A DNA stretch of 64,000 nt from Bacteroidales bacterium. Lineage in GTDB: Bacteria; Bacteroidota; Bacteroidia; Bacteroidales; P3. The notes under the pieces were generated by a model that had not been told where the DNA came from, did no database searches, and worked only from the letters and a program-made list of their open reading frames with translations. How positions within the stretch are numbered: the stretch's first letter is position 1; the number at the start of each line of letters is the position of its first letter. Both the position numbers and the translations under genes were made by a program. Positions 26,501 through 32,838 of the stretch are shown here, one piece after another. The stretch covers positions 1 to 64,000 of the forward strand of contig JAKSMR010000007.1 of NCBI GenBank assembly GCA_024400495.1. Direction: 5' to 3'.

Positions 26501-27269
26501 AGGAGTTGGTGGAAAGAGGAGTGGACACAGCAGTCTCCAGGTCGGACATGGAGAGGGCGGTGGCGCTGACAACGATGTTCCAACCGGTTTCGGTGCCGGC
26601 GGTCCAGTCGAGGTCGGCAGAGGTGGAGGTGATGTTGGAAGCGGTAGCAGTAGCAGAGAAGGGGCATACGACTTCGGAGAAGACTACGTTGTCGATGCCG
26701 GCGGGAGGCATGGTGCCGCTAGAGGCGTCGTTGTACCAGTAGAAGACGAGGTTGTAGTCGCCGTCGGTACCAACGGTGATGTTGGCGTTGGAATAGGTGT
26801 TCCAACTGCCGGAGAGGTTGAGCTTTTCAGAGCCGATCACATCGCCAGCGATGTTGGCGGTTCTGTAGCTTTCGGAGTTCGACAGAGTGGTGCTTGCAGG
26901 CACGAGCCAAACGCGCAGCACGTCCCAAGTGGACTCTCCATAACATCTCCAGTCGAAGCTGAGGCTGTAGGTGGAGCCTGCCGATAAGGTAAGGGTACGG
27001 TAAGCATAAACGCTCGAGGTGCTACTGGTGCTGTAGGCGTTGGTAGTACCGTTGTCGTTCGAGACGTACAAACCTTTTGTACCACCATTGTTGGCTGCAG
27101 TACCAATGTACCACTTGTTCGTTTGCGAACCGTTCACAAGTGTCCATTCGTCATTCTCGAGATCATCCTCAAAATCGGATGAGTAGGGGAAGGTGGTCAC
27201 CTGTGCGTTCATCACGAGTGGCAGTATCATCATCGCCACAAGTGCCAAGTTTTGTAAAAACTTTTTCAT
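17529..27269 (-). CDS. Giant multidomain surface adhesin (FN3, CUB, jelly-roll, InlB-type, T9SS type A CTD)
   Basis: A single 3246-residue frame. In order: signal peptide (LALVAMMILPLVMNA, then Gln); about ten modules of a MAM/cleaved-adhesin-like jelly-roll (each opening like FESYTSATVPSCW and closing like VDDIVLD) followed by FN3 (SADLDWT, YYVYVQA); two CUB-like domains at about 1045-1160 and 1493-1622 (LRVVDNGGLTGDY, YDYLEIYDG); two InlB B-repeat-like units at about 3015-3155 (GYHFVRWTDG, GYRFVQWQDG); and a type A T9SS sorting domain at about 3158-3246 (NIYPNPAKG ending VKKLIVK). It should cross the outer membrane by T9SS and be displayed on the surface. No catalytic motif is visible, so adhesion or glycan binding is the likely role. 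It has its own promoter and terminator, with 11-bp arrays beyond both ends. Confidence 0.92.
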   Translation of the reverse strand: MKKFLQNLALVAMMILPLVMNAQVTTFPYSSDFEDDLENDEWTLVNGSQTNKWYIGTAANNGGTKGLYVSNDNGTTNAYSTSSTSSVYAYRTLTLSAGSTYSLSFDWRCYGESTWDVLRVWLVPASTTLSNSESYRTANIAGDVIGSEKLNLSGSWNTYSNANITVGTDGDYNLVFYWYNDASSGTMPPAGIDNVVFSEVVCPFSATATASNITSTSADLDWTAGTETGWNIVVSATALSMSDLETAVSTPLSTNSYSALGLAPNTEYHVYLQGDCGNGDLSLWNHSTFRTACAEMTITSSDIYNEGFESYTSATVPSCWEQVSTYSNRPYVYSSYAHTGSKCLYFYSSSSSPNLMASPVFDNLTSCRLRFWARYYSSNPTLFEVGVLESDNTFTALDTITLSSTYNRYECTFDQYTGTGNRFAFKSSGSYTYACVDDIVLDLIPTCLAPVDLTAHDSLITSSSAEIGWTSRSTEAQWNVVVTRNLGNPDTMMAEVASTNPFTVTGLDANTPYYVYVQASCSADDQSEWSDPISFRSGCDAMDNVELETFESFSSNTLPFCWQRVESYTSGTTTYPGVYSSSTYAHNGSRSMRLYTYATANKVASSVASPALNNIADLRVRFYARAESSSTTPQYFTVGVLEDDNTITPVDTIALTTTYSADPFEVRFNEYTGTGNRVVFRSYMPVNTSTVYIDDVVIDEIPSCFNVTNVHVDPTTLTATSADIEWTPGDNEAAWNIIISDTAVVDFDAWTPEVATINTFNATLNSNTTYYVYVQAVCNEFESSAWSNPATFHTALAAPFTEGFEGITYGVPAGWSVGGTASSYTLWSADITTYANYGATHSGSRALGFNIYSADEGTTAILYTPAFALDGDYTLSFWASNASSNAITVAISTDNGVSYTNLTTVPAGSGPWTEYTADLSSYSGNNVIVSWTLVSDYEYDNAFLDDISVMAPPACPNPTGLAITGNSSSSITLAINDTVASAWELAYGPAGAAVDTLPTQTVTETTVTVDDLTSGETYAFYVRANCGDSYSNWYGPVNATPGIFVARVTGVDTIRACDLRVVDNGGLTGDYGSSCNYTLVIFPSSEDSIVSLTGTYDMEDGYDYLEIYDGVGTGNMLYELSGTGSFNAVSSSGAITIRVSSDGSVEQSGFDFHVSCEAAPDCATPYNVVATNVTGTSATITWTPGNSTQDSWIIVVDSTANLDTTAGVTVYDNSYDLTDLEPNTVYYVLVQAACGSDWTQLYAFRTPCASLSLPFYENFDALTSVPNCWSFVYCNHSGIYFPQISTSYAPNSTNALRFRGSASYSDQSIAILPAFEGSLDGVTLAFDYKHESASYGQFSVGYMLNGTFTSVQSLTPTSTPTHANVVFDTVPENARLAIRFFNDYSFYDGSVDNIEVLAPTSCPAPVSLSAYLSDNQSLAIHINDTSYNASWQIGYGVDGTALDSLTLVDVYDVDYQLTGLNDSTLYVMYARADCGDGTYSNWAGPVKGMPGLYFMGITGSDTLTTCSGRITDDGGLTGNYSPNVDYTLVVFPGSTDSVVRVTGTMDGYDYSSYPSYSSYIEIYGGVGTSGNLLATVYDGAIDTVSPVGPITIRLHTTTYNYTTYIQPGLDLRVSCEEAPGCPDVYGLAVDHITGANAQLHWNWTSLTSSATYNVTVVDTATHTEFLSTTTDTTFYQLTGMNQNTGYMVLVSANCDNGNYSESDTTYFTTKCYVGGDLQIGGTELINYNLPFTPNYKYGISQQVYDAAELSSDTIYGIAFYAASSNSLGRNLTIYMDTTSRSTFSSTGDFRTPDTTTRVFSVASHVFTEGWNEFTFATPYVHTPGMNLLLTVDNNTGSYSYFGFASHATNGSKAVYGYSDNGHSTTPAGYSSYSITTSRTSVKFFSPCANVSCVPPQIMGAEAAVNSATISWIPGLDETAWKVEYRADNDTAWTIAEQSTSQTEATINGLTGNTVYLVRVTSLCSTSEVSSFVSVTTECDNYVITMDNEFYEDFSGDLHQLNCWTVEHLAGASNYTDGGWFSLYNYSIGSGQAQPYLVAGYEPTGSRNLLTLTPFALEENKPYEFSIAAYRNAPSDYATEGVNVYVNTENTLTGATNLGFISHSYSTPSTINANIIGAEAASGWYRYALPFTSDTAGVYYVMIEYVGASSYYDYYLDDIRLRRLSSCAGAQDIEVANVTTSTATISFGDTNMIGDYTLYYGYANDLYQAIDSVNFTSAPFTLTGLTTDTTYFAWLRVNCTEEPSLWQAIPAFTTNCEATVVTVDAPYRYNFYGMEFPECWRVDGAWRMLNVAGNTGNYHAAVNTVGTGRMVLCPFDFTALDTLAQLTFFLKQPVSVNGQDSLVLYYKAADTLTTWTRLASYRSAVDDWTKQEVVLPNSMNATTYQIAFVGYGVNSNAATRVDDITVGRMVTCEAPTYVSCNGYTETTINLAWLGTASSYRVGYRAEGETAWTYVTTTSAPYTLTGLVGGTRYEIAVQSVCGDEYSMLDGTLSVTTPCGIQAIPYVENFDSYTSGLRTAAAWPAEYPNVAEPHCWILTGMAQDANDYPRAAVANYNAYTIDSSNYFNVALGNNLYVVLPQFAVALDSLQINFDYSNGGSAVLGLMTNPNDPQSFMSLEVLSYGDNALQHRFYLDNNINDTVTYHVAIRVSGNDGYNFSMDNLVVDYLPTCLEPLDMDVTNVTATSADFVWAHSATNFEISYRANGTTTWTSVLATGTTGTITGLTPITSYQARVRAICSVGDTSGWSNVVSFMTGCVAIDLPYSEDFETYTGTGYNVAGSMPPCWDAYSNGSSSSYVPHVTSGSGSYSYYNGNSSIVMTSGSTTYGDTKVVILPEFTTPVNNSQLTYWVRTESSINGTLSVGYVTGDASTFVAVKTVPASSATMNGMYDTLALDTVPAAATRIAFKWYYNTSYYTACIDDITVVALGPVVPPCNAPDSLNVVATTNAATMTWVGEGSEYEVSYRDASSNIWSAPVTVNATSYIFGNLTHMTQYEARVRTVCDDTTSVWASTFFTTDTAFWTVTVNTSDATMGTVSGSGRYVEGSTVTISATANDGYHFVRWTDGNTQATRTITVTGDLSYTATFASDQAAQYTITATSNDPNMGTVTGGGVYEEGTTVTLTATANTGYRFVQWQDGVTDATRTITVTGNASYTAYFEQVEGIDDVTADLNINIYPNPAKGNTSISVAGAEGKVMIAVVDMNGRVVMSDSMECSGDCVKTLNIDGLAQGAYFVRVNSANVNMVKKLIVK

Positions 27270-27402
27270 AAACGTGTTAGTGTTGGTTAATAAATTATGT
27301 GAATTGGATTAATTTTCTTTTTTTTGCCCCAATTATATATATAACTAATAAACAAATATTTATAATAATCATTACACATAATTAAAGGCTAGTTTATACG
27401 TG

Positions 27403-27434
27403 CAAATATACAACTTTTTCTTAAAATGTGCAAA
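27403..27434 (-). promoter_or_regulatory. Promoter of the giant adhesin gene
   Basis: On the minus strand, TTTG (27434-27431), 20 bases, then TATATTTG (27410-27403), an exact Bacteroidota promoter. It implies a 5' leader of about 130 bases, AT-rich, before the ATG at 27269. Confidence 0.75.
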
Positions 27435-27516
27435 CTTTTTTGCGCCCTTTCCGACTTGGCATACAAAAACTTGCTGTAGGACAGCGGTTTGCGAGAAAAC
27501 TTTTTTTCTGGAGGTT

Positions 27517-27714
27517 CTTGCGCCGGAGCAAAGCCGCTCTTGCGTCGCTCTTGTGTCGCACCAACCTCCCGTCAGCGCCCGAGCAGCACCTGGGTAGCAC
27601 CTAGGTAGCATCTCGAATTTGAGAGGCTACCCCCCGAAAAGTAGATGCTACTGAGGTGCTACCGAGGTGCTAGAGGGTTGCAAGGAGACTTCCGAGGGTA
27701 GCTCTGAGGGTTAG
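27517..27714. repeat. Intergenic array 3, 11-bp period, up to 18 units with internal inversion
   Basis: From 27583 the sequence divides into 11-mers gcagcacctgg, gtagcacctag, gtagcatctcg, aatttgagagg, ctaccccccga, aaagtagatgc, tactgaggtgc, taccgaggtgc, tagagggttgc and three weaker ones. The phase also extends upstream to 27517 (cttgcgtcgct, cttgtgtcgca). Units after the centre are reverse complements of those before it. Two exclusive hairpins are possible: GGTAGCATCTC (27604-27614) with GAGAGGCTACC (27621-27631), or GTAGCATCT (27605-27613) with AGATGCTAC (27643-27651). It sits between divergent promoters of the adhesin and nrdD. Confidence 0.8.
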
Positions 27715-27989
27715 GCGAAACAGACGTATCACATTGATACTACAGACATTAGAAATATATAGGCCTGATCCAACGGGTCGATTGGCCGACAATTGGAGAA
27801 AAATCATCTTCCCTGGCCGTTTCCCGGAGCGATTATGGGAACGGAAGAGGAGGATTCGGCAACTTTTTTTGTTAAAATAATCGCACTCGCTCGACGTTAT
27901 CCCCTTGAAAAATAACCTCGCGACGAGGATTGTTGAAAACCTGTTGATATCCTTTTTGCAAAAGTGGACCCGATTCGTTTTTGTTTTCG
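27715..27989. other. Intergenic, upstream of the nrdD riboswitch
   Basis: No gene, RNA gene or clear repeat is visible here. Short frames on both strands show no signal peptide or domain. Confidence 0.5.
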
Positions 27990-27997
27990 TATCTTTG
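27990..27997 (+). promoter_or_regulatory. Putative -7 box (TATCTTTG) for the riboswitch-nrdDG transcript
   Basis: TATCTTTG matches TAnnTTTG exactly and lies 6 bases before the first paired base of the cobalamin riboswitch, so transcription would start right at its P1 stem. A correctly spaced -33 TTTG is not evident. Confidence 0.55.
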
Positions 27998-28003
27998 CAA
28001 CAC

Positions 28004-28165
28004 GAAAAAGGAGCTAGGGAATATCGGTGCGAATCCGAAACAGTACTCGCTGCTGTATCTCTCCAAAAGACCTTTGCAAGCAACAACGAAGCACAACCAC
28101 TGGCCCAACGCTAGGCCGGGAAGGTGCAAAGGGAATGGAGACAAGTCAGAAGACCTGCCTTTTTC
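28004..28165 (+). ncRNA. Cobalamin (AdoCbl-type) riboswitch upstream of nrdD
   Basis: Conserved core pieces occur in order: GGGAATATCGGTGCGAATCC, ACAGTACTCGCTGCTGTA, CCACTGGCCC, GCCGGGAAGGTGC and the B12 box AGTCAGAAGACCTGCC (28144-28159). P1 is closed by GAAAAAGG (28004-28011) with CCTTTTTC (28158-28165), 8 perfect pairs. Cobalamin should bind the RNA and lower expression of the downstream anaerobic reductase. The 111 bases between P1 and the nrdD start contain CCCG/CGGG and GGGAGTCCC pairings but no terminator T-run, which favours control of translation. Confidence 0.93.
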
Positions 28166-28276
28166 TGTAAGATGATTACAAACCCGCGAGACTACGGGCA
28201 TATCATCGCTCAGGGAGTCCCCCACCCTTTGCGTCGCAGTATGTCACAATCCGTGTCTCTAAACAAGCAGAAGACT

Positions 28277-30388
28277 ATGGTAACAAAAAGTATCAGTATC
28301 GTTAAGCGCGACGGCAAGAGCCAATCGTTCTCCATCGAGAAGATCAAGCGCGCCATCCAAAAGGCTTTTATTGCAGCCGACCTTTATGCCAGCGACGAGG
28401 ATCTGTCGCAGATCCTGAGCCGTATCCACGTGAGCGACGGCATGAATGTGGAAGAGATCCAGAACCAGGTGGAGGTGGCGCTGATGGCCGAAGGCTACTA
28501 CAGCATCGCCAAGAACTACATGCTCTACCGCCAGAAGCACAACGAGGACCGAGACACGATGAGCCATCTGGAGTTCCTGATGTCGTACTGCAACGCCTCC
28601 AACGCCGCCTCGGGCAGCAAGTTCGACGCCAACGCCAACGTGGAGAAGAAGAACATCGCCACGCTGATCGGCGAACTGCCCAAGGATCTGTTCATCCGCG
28701 TCAACCGCCGCATGCTCACCGACAGAATCAAGTCGCTCTACGGCAAGGATCTGGCTGAACGCTACATGTATCTGCTCAACAACCACTTCATCTACAAGAA
28801 CGACGAGACCAGCCTGGCGAACTACTGCGCCAGCATCACCATGTATCCATGGCTGCTGGAAGGCACCAAGCCCGTGGGCGGAAACTCTACGGCACCGACC
28901 AACCTGAAGTCGTTCTGCGGGGGATTTGTGAACATGGTGTTCATCGTATCGTCGATGCTCAGCGGCGCCTGCGCCACTCCCGAGTTCCTGATGTACATGA
29001 ACTACTTCATCCAGAAAGAATATGGCGACGACTACTACCTGAACCCCGACAAGGTGGTGGACCTCTCGCTGAAGGAGCGCACCATCGACAAGGTGATCAC
29101 CGACTGCTTCGAGCAGGTGGTCTACTCCATCAACCAGCCCACCGGCGCCCGCAACTTCCAGTCGGTGTTCTGGAACATATCCTACTACGACCGCTACTAC
29201 TTCGAGAGCCTCTTCGGCGAGTTCCGCTTCCCCGACATGTCCGCACCCCATTGGGAGTCGCTGTCGTGGCTGCAGAAACGCTTCATGAAATGGTTCAACG
29301 CCGAACGCCAGAAGACCGTGCTGACCTTCCCCGTGGAGACCATGGCCCTGCTGACAGAAGATGGCGACGCCAAGGACAAGGAATGGGGCGACTTCACCGC
29401 CGAGATGTATGCCGAAGGACACTCCTTCTTCACCTACCTGAGCGACAACGCCGACTCGCTGAGCAGCTGCTGCCGCCTGAGAAACGAGATCACCGACAAC
29501 GGGTTCAGCTACACCCTGGGCGCCGGCGGCGTATCCACTGGCTCCAAATCGGTGCTCACCGTCAACCTGAACCGCTGCATCCAGGAGGCCGAGCACAAGG
29601 GCAGAAACTACCTGGACTTCCTCGAAGAGGTGGTGGACCTGATGCACAAGGTACAGATAGCCTACAACGAAAACCTCAAATACTTCCTGCAGCAAGGCAT
29701 GCTGCCTCTCTTCGACGCCAACTACATCAACATCAAACGCCAGTATCTCACCATCGGCGTGAACGGACTGACCGAGGCCGCAGAGTTTATGGGCATCGAG
29801 ATCAACGACAACCCGAAATATGAGCAGTTCGTCTCCAACGTGCTCGGACTGATCGAACACTACAACAAGAAATACCGCAGCAACGAGCTGATGTTCAACT
29901 GCGAGATGATACCCGCCGAGAACGTGGGCGTGAAACACGCCAAATGGGACAAAGAGGACGGCTATATGGTGAACCGCGAATGCTACAACTCCTACTTCTA
30001 CCTGGTGGAAGACCCCTCGCTCACCATCATTGACAAATTCCGTCTGCACGGCCGCCGCTATATCGAACGCCTCACCGGCGGCTCGGCCCTGCACCTCAAC
30101 CTGGAGGAGCACCTGTCGCAGGCTCAGTACCGCCAGCTGCTGAGAGTAGCCTCGCAAGAAGGATGCAACTACTTCACCTTCAACATCCCCAACACCGTCT
30201 GCAACCACTGCGGCCACATCAGCAAACACTATCTGCACGAGTGCCCCGAATGTCACTCCACCGATCTGGACTACCTCACCCGCGTGATCGGATACCTCAA
30301 ACGCGTGAGCAGCTTCTCCCTCGGCCGCCAGCAGGAAGCCGCCAGACGACACTACATCAACGGAACCGAGAAAGTCAACAACAACTAA
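28277..30388 (+). CDS. nrdD: Anaerobic (class III) ribonucleoside-triphosphate reductase
   Basis: NrdD is an oxygen-sensitive glycyl-radical enzyme making dNTPs from NTPs in anaerobes. From ATG 28277 it has 703 residues: an N-terminal ATP-cone (IVKRDGKSQSFSIEKIKRAI), the barrel with SSCCRLRNEI and LGAGGVSTGSKSV, a C-terminal zinc site (C642, C645, C656, C659) and the radical loop RVIGYL with Gly672. I reject the longer frame from 28124, since it would read through the riboswitch. ATG 28241 is another possible start. nrdG follows after 17 bases. The cobalamin riboswitch upstream implies the cell also owns a B12-dependent reductase. Confidence 0.95.
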   Translation: MVTKSISIVKRDGKSQSFSIEKIKRAIQKAFIAADLYASDEDLSQILSRIHVSDGMNVEEIQNQVEVALMAEGYYSIAKNYMLYRQKHNEDRDTMSHLEFLMSYCNASNAASGSKFDANANVEKKNIATLIGELPKDLFIRVNRRMLTDRIKSLYGKDLAERYMYLLNNHFIYKNDETSLANYCASITMYPWLLEGTKPVGGNSTAPTNLKSFCGGFVNMVFIVSSMLSGACATPEFLMYMNYFIQKEYGDDYYLNPDKVVDLSLKERTIDKVITDCFEQVVYSINQPTGARNFQSVFWNISYYDRYYFESLFGEFRFPDMSAPHWESLSWLQKRFMKWFNAERQKTVLTFPVETMALLTEDGDAKDKEWGDFTAEMYAEGHSFFTYLSDNADSLSSCCRLRNEITDNGFSYTLGAGGVSTGSKSVLTVNLNRCIQEAEHKGRNYLDFLEEVVDLMHKVQIAYNENLKYFLQQGMLPLFDANYINIKRQYLTIGVNGLTEAAEFMGIEINDNPKYEQFVSNVLGLIEHYNKKYRSNELMFNCEMIPAENVGVKHAKWDKEDGYMVNRECYNSYFYLVEDPSLTIIDKFRLHGRRYIERLTGGSALHLNLEEHLSQAQYRQLLRVASQEGCNYFTFNIPNTVCNHCGHISKHYLHECPECHSTDLDYLTRVIGYLKRVSSFSLGRQQEAARRHYINGTEKVNNN

Positions 30389-30405
30389 CAGAAACCTCAC
30401 GCACG

Positions 30406-30903
30406 ATGCTCAAATACACCACCACAGATATCGTATTCTCGGAAGTGCCTGACGAAGTGAGCCTGGCCATCACCATCTCGGGTTGCCCCAACCGCTGCCC
30501 CGGATGCCACAGCCCACAGCTGCAACAGGCTATCGGCACCACACTCGACAACGCCGCCCTCGACAAGCTGATAGCGCCCTACGAGAACGCCGTGACCTGC
30601 GTATGCCTCATGGGAGGCGACGCAGAGCCCTCGCAGGTGGTAGCCCTTGCCAAACACATCAAGCAGAGCCACCCCCAGCTGCGTACCGCCTGGTACTCGG
30701 GACGCGACCTGATGCCCCAGGGAGAGGAGTATCTCGACTACGTAAAACTGGGAGCCTACCGCGCCTCCTTCGGCCCTCTCGACTCCCCTACCACCAACCA
30801 GCGCATGCTGAAACGCATTGCCGACGGACGAAGGAAAGATATCACCGAGTTCTTCCAGAGAAAAGGCCCACGAGCCCGAGCCACCGCAACAGCAGGGGAA
30901 TAA
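30406..30903 (+). CDS. nrdG: Anaerobic RNR-activating radical-SAM protein
   Basis: NrdG uses a [4Fe-4S] cluster and S-adenosylmethionine to create the glycyl radical on NrdD. The 165-residue protein has the radical-SAM motif C27-x3-C31-x2-C34 (GCPNRCPGC), the CLMGGDAEP glycine-rich segment and YLDYVKLGAY. It is 17 bases downstream of nrdD and under the same riboswitch. I place the start at ATG 30406, since the longer frame from 30163 lies inside nrdD. Confidence 0.93.
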   Translation: MLKYTTTDIVFSEVPDEVSLAITISGCPNRCPGCHSPQLQQAIGTTLDNAALDKLIAPYENAVTCVCLMGGDAEPSQVVALAKHIKQSHPQLRTAWYSGRDLMPQGEEYLDYVKLGAYRASFGPLDSPTTNQRMLKRIADGRRKDITEFFQRKGPRARATATAGE

Positions 30904-30956
30904 CAGCTCCCACGAAGGCTGCAGGAGCCCGTTCCCAGAACTCCGACACAAAAACA

Positions 30957-30993
30957 AAACAAGCGACTTTTTCAACAGAAAGGTCGCTTGTTT
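30957..30993 (+). terminator. Terminator of the nrdDG operon
   Basis: AAACAAGCGAC (30957-30967) pairs perfectly with GTCGCTTGTTT (30983-30993), 11 bp. Confidence 0.75.
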
Positions 30994-31022
30994 CAAATCC
31001 AAGGTACAGACTCTTTAATATA

Positions 31023-31413
31023 GGTAACCTCTAATAATTAGATTGAGATGATTTTTGAATTTATGGTGACCTCTAATAATTAGATTGAGATGATTTTTGA
31101 ATTTATGTCAAGTGGATTTCAAATAAAGGCGAAGAAGCATAGCCGTAGCAACGTTTGTGCAAGCCGAGGGCAGAATAAACTTGATTATTATGCCGAGGCG
31201 CAGCCAAATGTCACGATTAGTAATGGTTCGACGTTTCAAGAGAGCGAGAGCAGAGAAAACTTGTTTTTCTTTGCCGAGCCGAGGAAACGTCTTGCAAAGC
31301 AAAAGACTTTATGAAGATGAAGAAGAGCCGGTGGCTCTTCGATAGGCCAACGGCCGGAGAACAATCGCGCTCAAGTCTAATGGATTAAAAAAAACTAATT
31401 TTTAGAGGTTACC
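31023..31413. mobile_element. 391-bp MITE-like element with doubled left end and TATA duplication
   Basis: The outer ends GGTAACCTCTAATAATTAG (31023) and CTAATTTTTAGAGGTTACC (31395-31413) are inverted repeats, flanked on both sides by TATA. The left 42 bases are repeated in tandem at 31065 (GGTGACCTCTAATAATTAG, one substitution). The first shared block (AGTGGATTTCAAATAAAGGC, GAAGAAGCATAGCCGTAGC) and the last (GCGCTCAAGTCTAATGGATT) match the 177-bp element at 17182. The middle differs and is longer: two imperfect ~40-base direct repeats (GGCAGAATAAACTTG and AGCAGAGAAAACTTG blocks) and a palindromic GAAGAGCCGGTGGCTCTTC. There is no transposase. Confidence 0.85.
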
Positions 31414-31636
31414 TATAATAATATACACAAAATATAGTCCAAGATAACGGGAACAGCAGGAAAGAAGCCCCCGTCCGGCAAAAAGGGGAAAAAAGAGAAA
31501 CACAATATTTTTCAAACCACGCAATATTTTACGCCGACAGACGTTATATATTTATCATCAGGAGACTTCTATATAATAATAGGAAAAGGAAAGACAAACA
31601 ACCCAAGAAGCCTCCTCCACAACATCTATCGCAACA

Positions 31637-32311
31637 ATGGAACTCAAACAATCGCTCAAAGACCTCGTCTTCACCAAAAGCCTCCTCAAGCAGCAGGTTT
31701 ACAACTCCACCAAAGAGACCTTCGAAATCTTCCGCTCCACCACACGCGAGCTCATCGACCTTTTCAAGCAAGAACGACAGCAGAACGGCAAGGACGTACG
31801 ATTTGAATTCACCGACCGCGGCGACTTCGAGTTCGAGGTGAAGTTCGGCGGCGACGTGCTTGTTTTCATGATGCACACCAACGTCTTCGAATTCTCCCGC
31901 AACCACGAAGTGATGAAGACACCCTACATCAGAGAGAACCCCAACCGCTCCTTCTGCGGCGTCATCCACATCTACAACTTCCTCGCCGACTCGTTCCTCT
32001 ACCAACGCGACAACGACCTAGGCTATATGATTGGTAGAGTGTTTGTTAACGCCGAAAAACACTACTTCATCGAAGGCAAACGCGAGCTTGGTATGCTTTA
32101 CAATAACTTCAACAACTCGCTGATTTCCAGCGAAACAGTGCAAAACATAGTAGAGAGTGCTATCGAGTACACCACCAATTTTGATCTTTTAACCCCTCCC
32201 TACGACGAAGTCAAGCTCGTTTCTGTGGGTGAGATGCGCACAAATTTCGATAAAAAATCACTCGTTACCGGCAAGCGCTTAGGATTTCATTTTCAAGCAG
32301 ATACAGACTAA
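31637..32311 (+). CDS. Conserved hypothetical protein, Bacteroidota type
   Basis: The 224-residue protein has no signal peptide or membrane segment, so it is probably cytoplasmic. The N-terminal ~55 residues are helical and charged (LKDLVFTKSLLKQQVYNSTK, LIDLFKQERQQNG). The middle is a mixed alpha/beta domain (FEFEVKFGGDVLVFMMHTNV, RSFCGVIHIYNFLADSFLYQ, DNDLGYMIGRVF). The C-terminus ends VTGKRLGFHFQAD. I recall similar uncharacterised proteins in Bacteroidota but no named domain. It precedes tRNA-Glu and rpsT, which have their own promoter. Confidence 0.75.
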   Translation: MELKQSLKDLVFTKSLLKQQVYNSTKETFEIFRSTTRELIDLFKQERQQNGKDVRFEFTDRGDFEFEVKFGGDVLVFMMHTNVFEFSRNHEVMKTPYIRENPNRSFCGVIHIYNFLADSFLYQRDNDLGYMIGRVFVNAEKHYFIEGKRELGMLYNNFNNSLISSETVQNIVESAIEYTTNFDLLTPPYDEVKLVSVGEMRTNFDKKSLVTGKRLGFHFQADTD

Positions 32312-32347
32312 CAGAAAAAAGAAATCAACAGGTTGTGTTAAAAAAAA

Positions 32348-32379
32348 TTTTGTCAATTCAAAAAAAGGTTGTACTTTTG
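32348..32379 (+). promoter_or_regulatory. Promoter of tRNA-Glu and rpsT
   Basis: TTTTG (32348-32352), 19 bases, then TACTTTTG (32372-32379), an exact Bacteroidota promoter about 55 bases before the tRNA. Confidence 0.75.
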
Positions 32380-32433
32380 CAACCGCTTTTGAGAGACAAA
32401 CCCACGTGGTTTAACAGAAAGCTGAAATAGGAT

Positions 32434-32508
32434 GGTCCGTTCGTCTAGTTGGCCTAGGACGTGAGATTTTCATTCTCAAAATCGGGGGTTCGAATCCCCC
32501 ACGGACTA
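32434..32508 (+). tRNA. tRNA-Glu (anticodon TTC)
   Basis: The cloverleaf is complete. Acceptor GGTCCGT pairs with ACGGACT (G-T first pair), D-arm is TCTAGTTGGCCTAGGA, and anticodon stem TGAGA/TCTCA holds loop TTTTCAT with anticodon TTC. T-arm is GGGGG-TTCGAAT-CCCCC, followed by discriminator A. CCA is not encoded. rpsT begins 25 bases downstream in the same transcript. Confidence 0.96.
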
Positions 32509-32533
32509 CAAAATAAAAAAAGAAGAAGAAACA

Positions 32534-32785
32534 ATGGCACATCACAAGTCTGCAAAAAAGAGAATTCGCTCTAACGAAAAGAAAAGAGTAGAGAACAGAT
32601 ACTACGCCAAGACTATGCGCAACGCTCTCCGCGATTTCCGCGCACTCGAAGATAAGGCTGCTGCTACCGAGCGTCTCCCCAAGATGCTCTCCATCATCGA
32701 CAAGCTGGCTAAACGTACTGTTATCCACAAGAACAAGGCTGCAAACCTTAAATCCAAACTGATGAAGAAAGTAAACGCTATGTAA
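32534..32785 (+). CDS. rpsT: 30S ribosomal protein S20
   Basis: The 83-residue basic helical protein binds 16S rRNA early in 30S assembly. MAHHKSAKKRIRSNEKKR is the classic S20 N-terminus, and KRTVIHKNKAANLKSKL the conserved C-terminal helix. It is transcribed with tRNA-Glu from the promoter at 32348 and ends at a terminator at 32811. Confidence 0.96.
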   Translation: MAHHKSAKKRIRSNEKKRVENRYYAKTMRNALRDFRALEDKAAATERLPKMLSIIDKLAKRTVIHKNKAANLKSKLMKKVNAM

Positions 32786-32810
32786 TTTACAAGCGCACCA
32801 GTTATAAAGA

Positions 32811-32838
32811 AGCCAATCCTAACGGGTTGGCTTTTTTT
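32811..32838 (+). terminator. Terminator of tRNA-Glu-rpsT
   Basis: AGCCAATCC (32811-32819) pairs with GGGTTGGCT (32824-32832, one G-T), followed by seven T. Confidence 0.88.

Noticed and set aside
21249..26987. A 1912-codon open frame on the plus strand opposite the giant adhesin, and a 709-codon one at 17268-19397
   Set aside because: They mirror the codon usage of the real minus-strand gene, lack a signal peptide or domain, and have Gly/Val/Ala/Ser/Glu-biased composition typical of antisense frames. The minus-strand gene has its own promoter, signal peptide, domains and terminator.
28124..28276. An upstream extension of nrdD by 51 codons
   Set aside because: It would translate the B12 box of the riboswitch; the NrdD family begins at the segment VTKSISIVKRDG just after ATG 28277.
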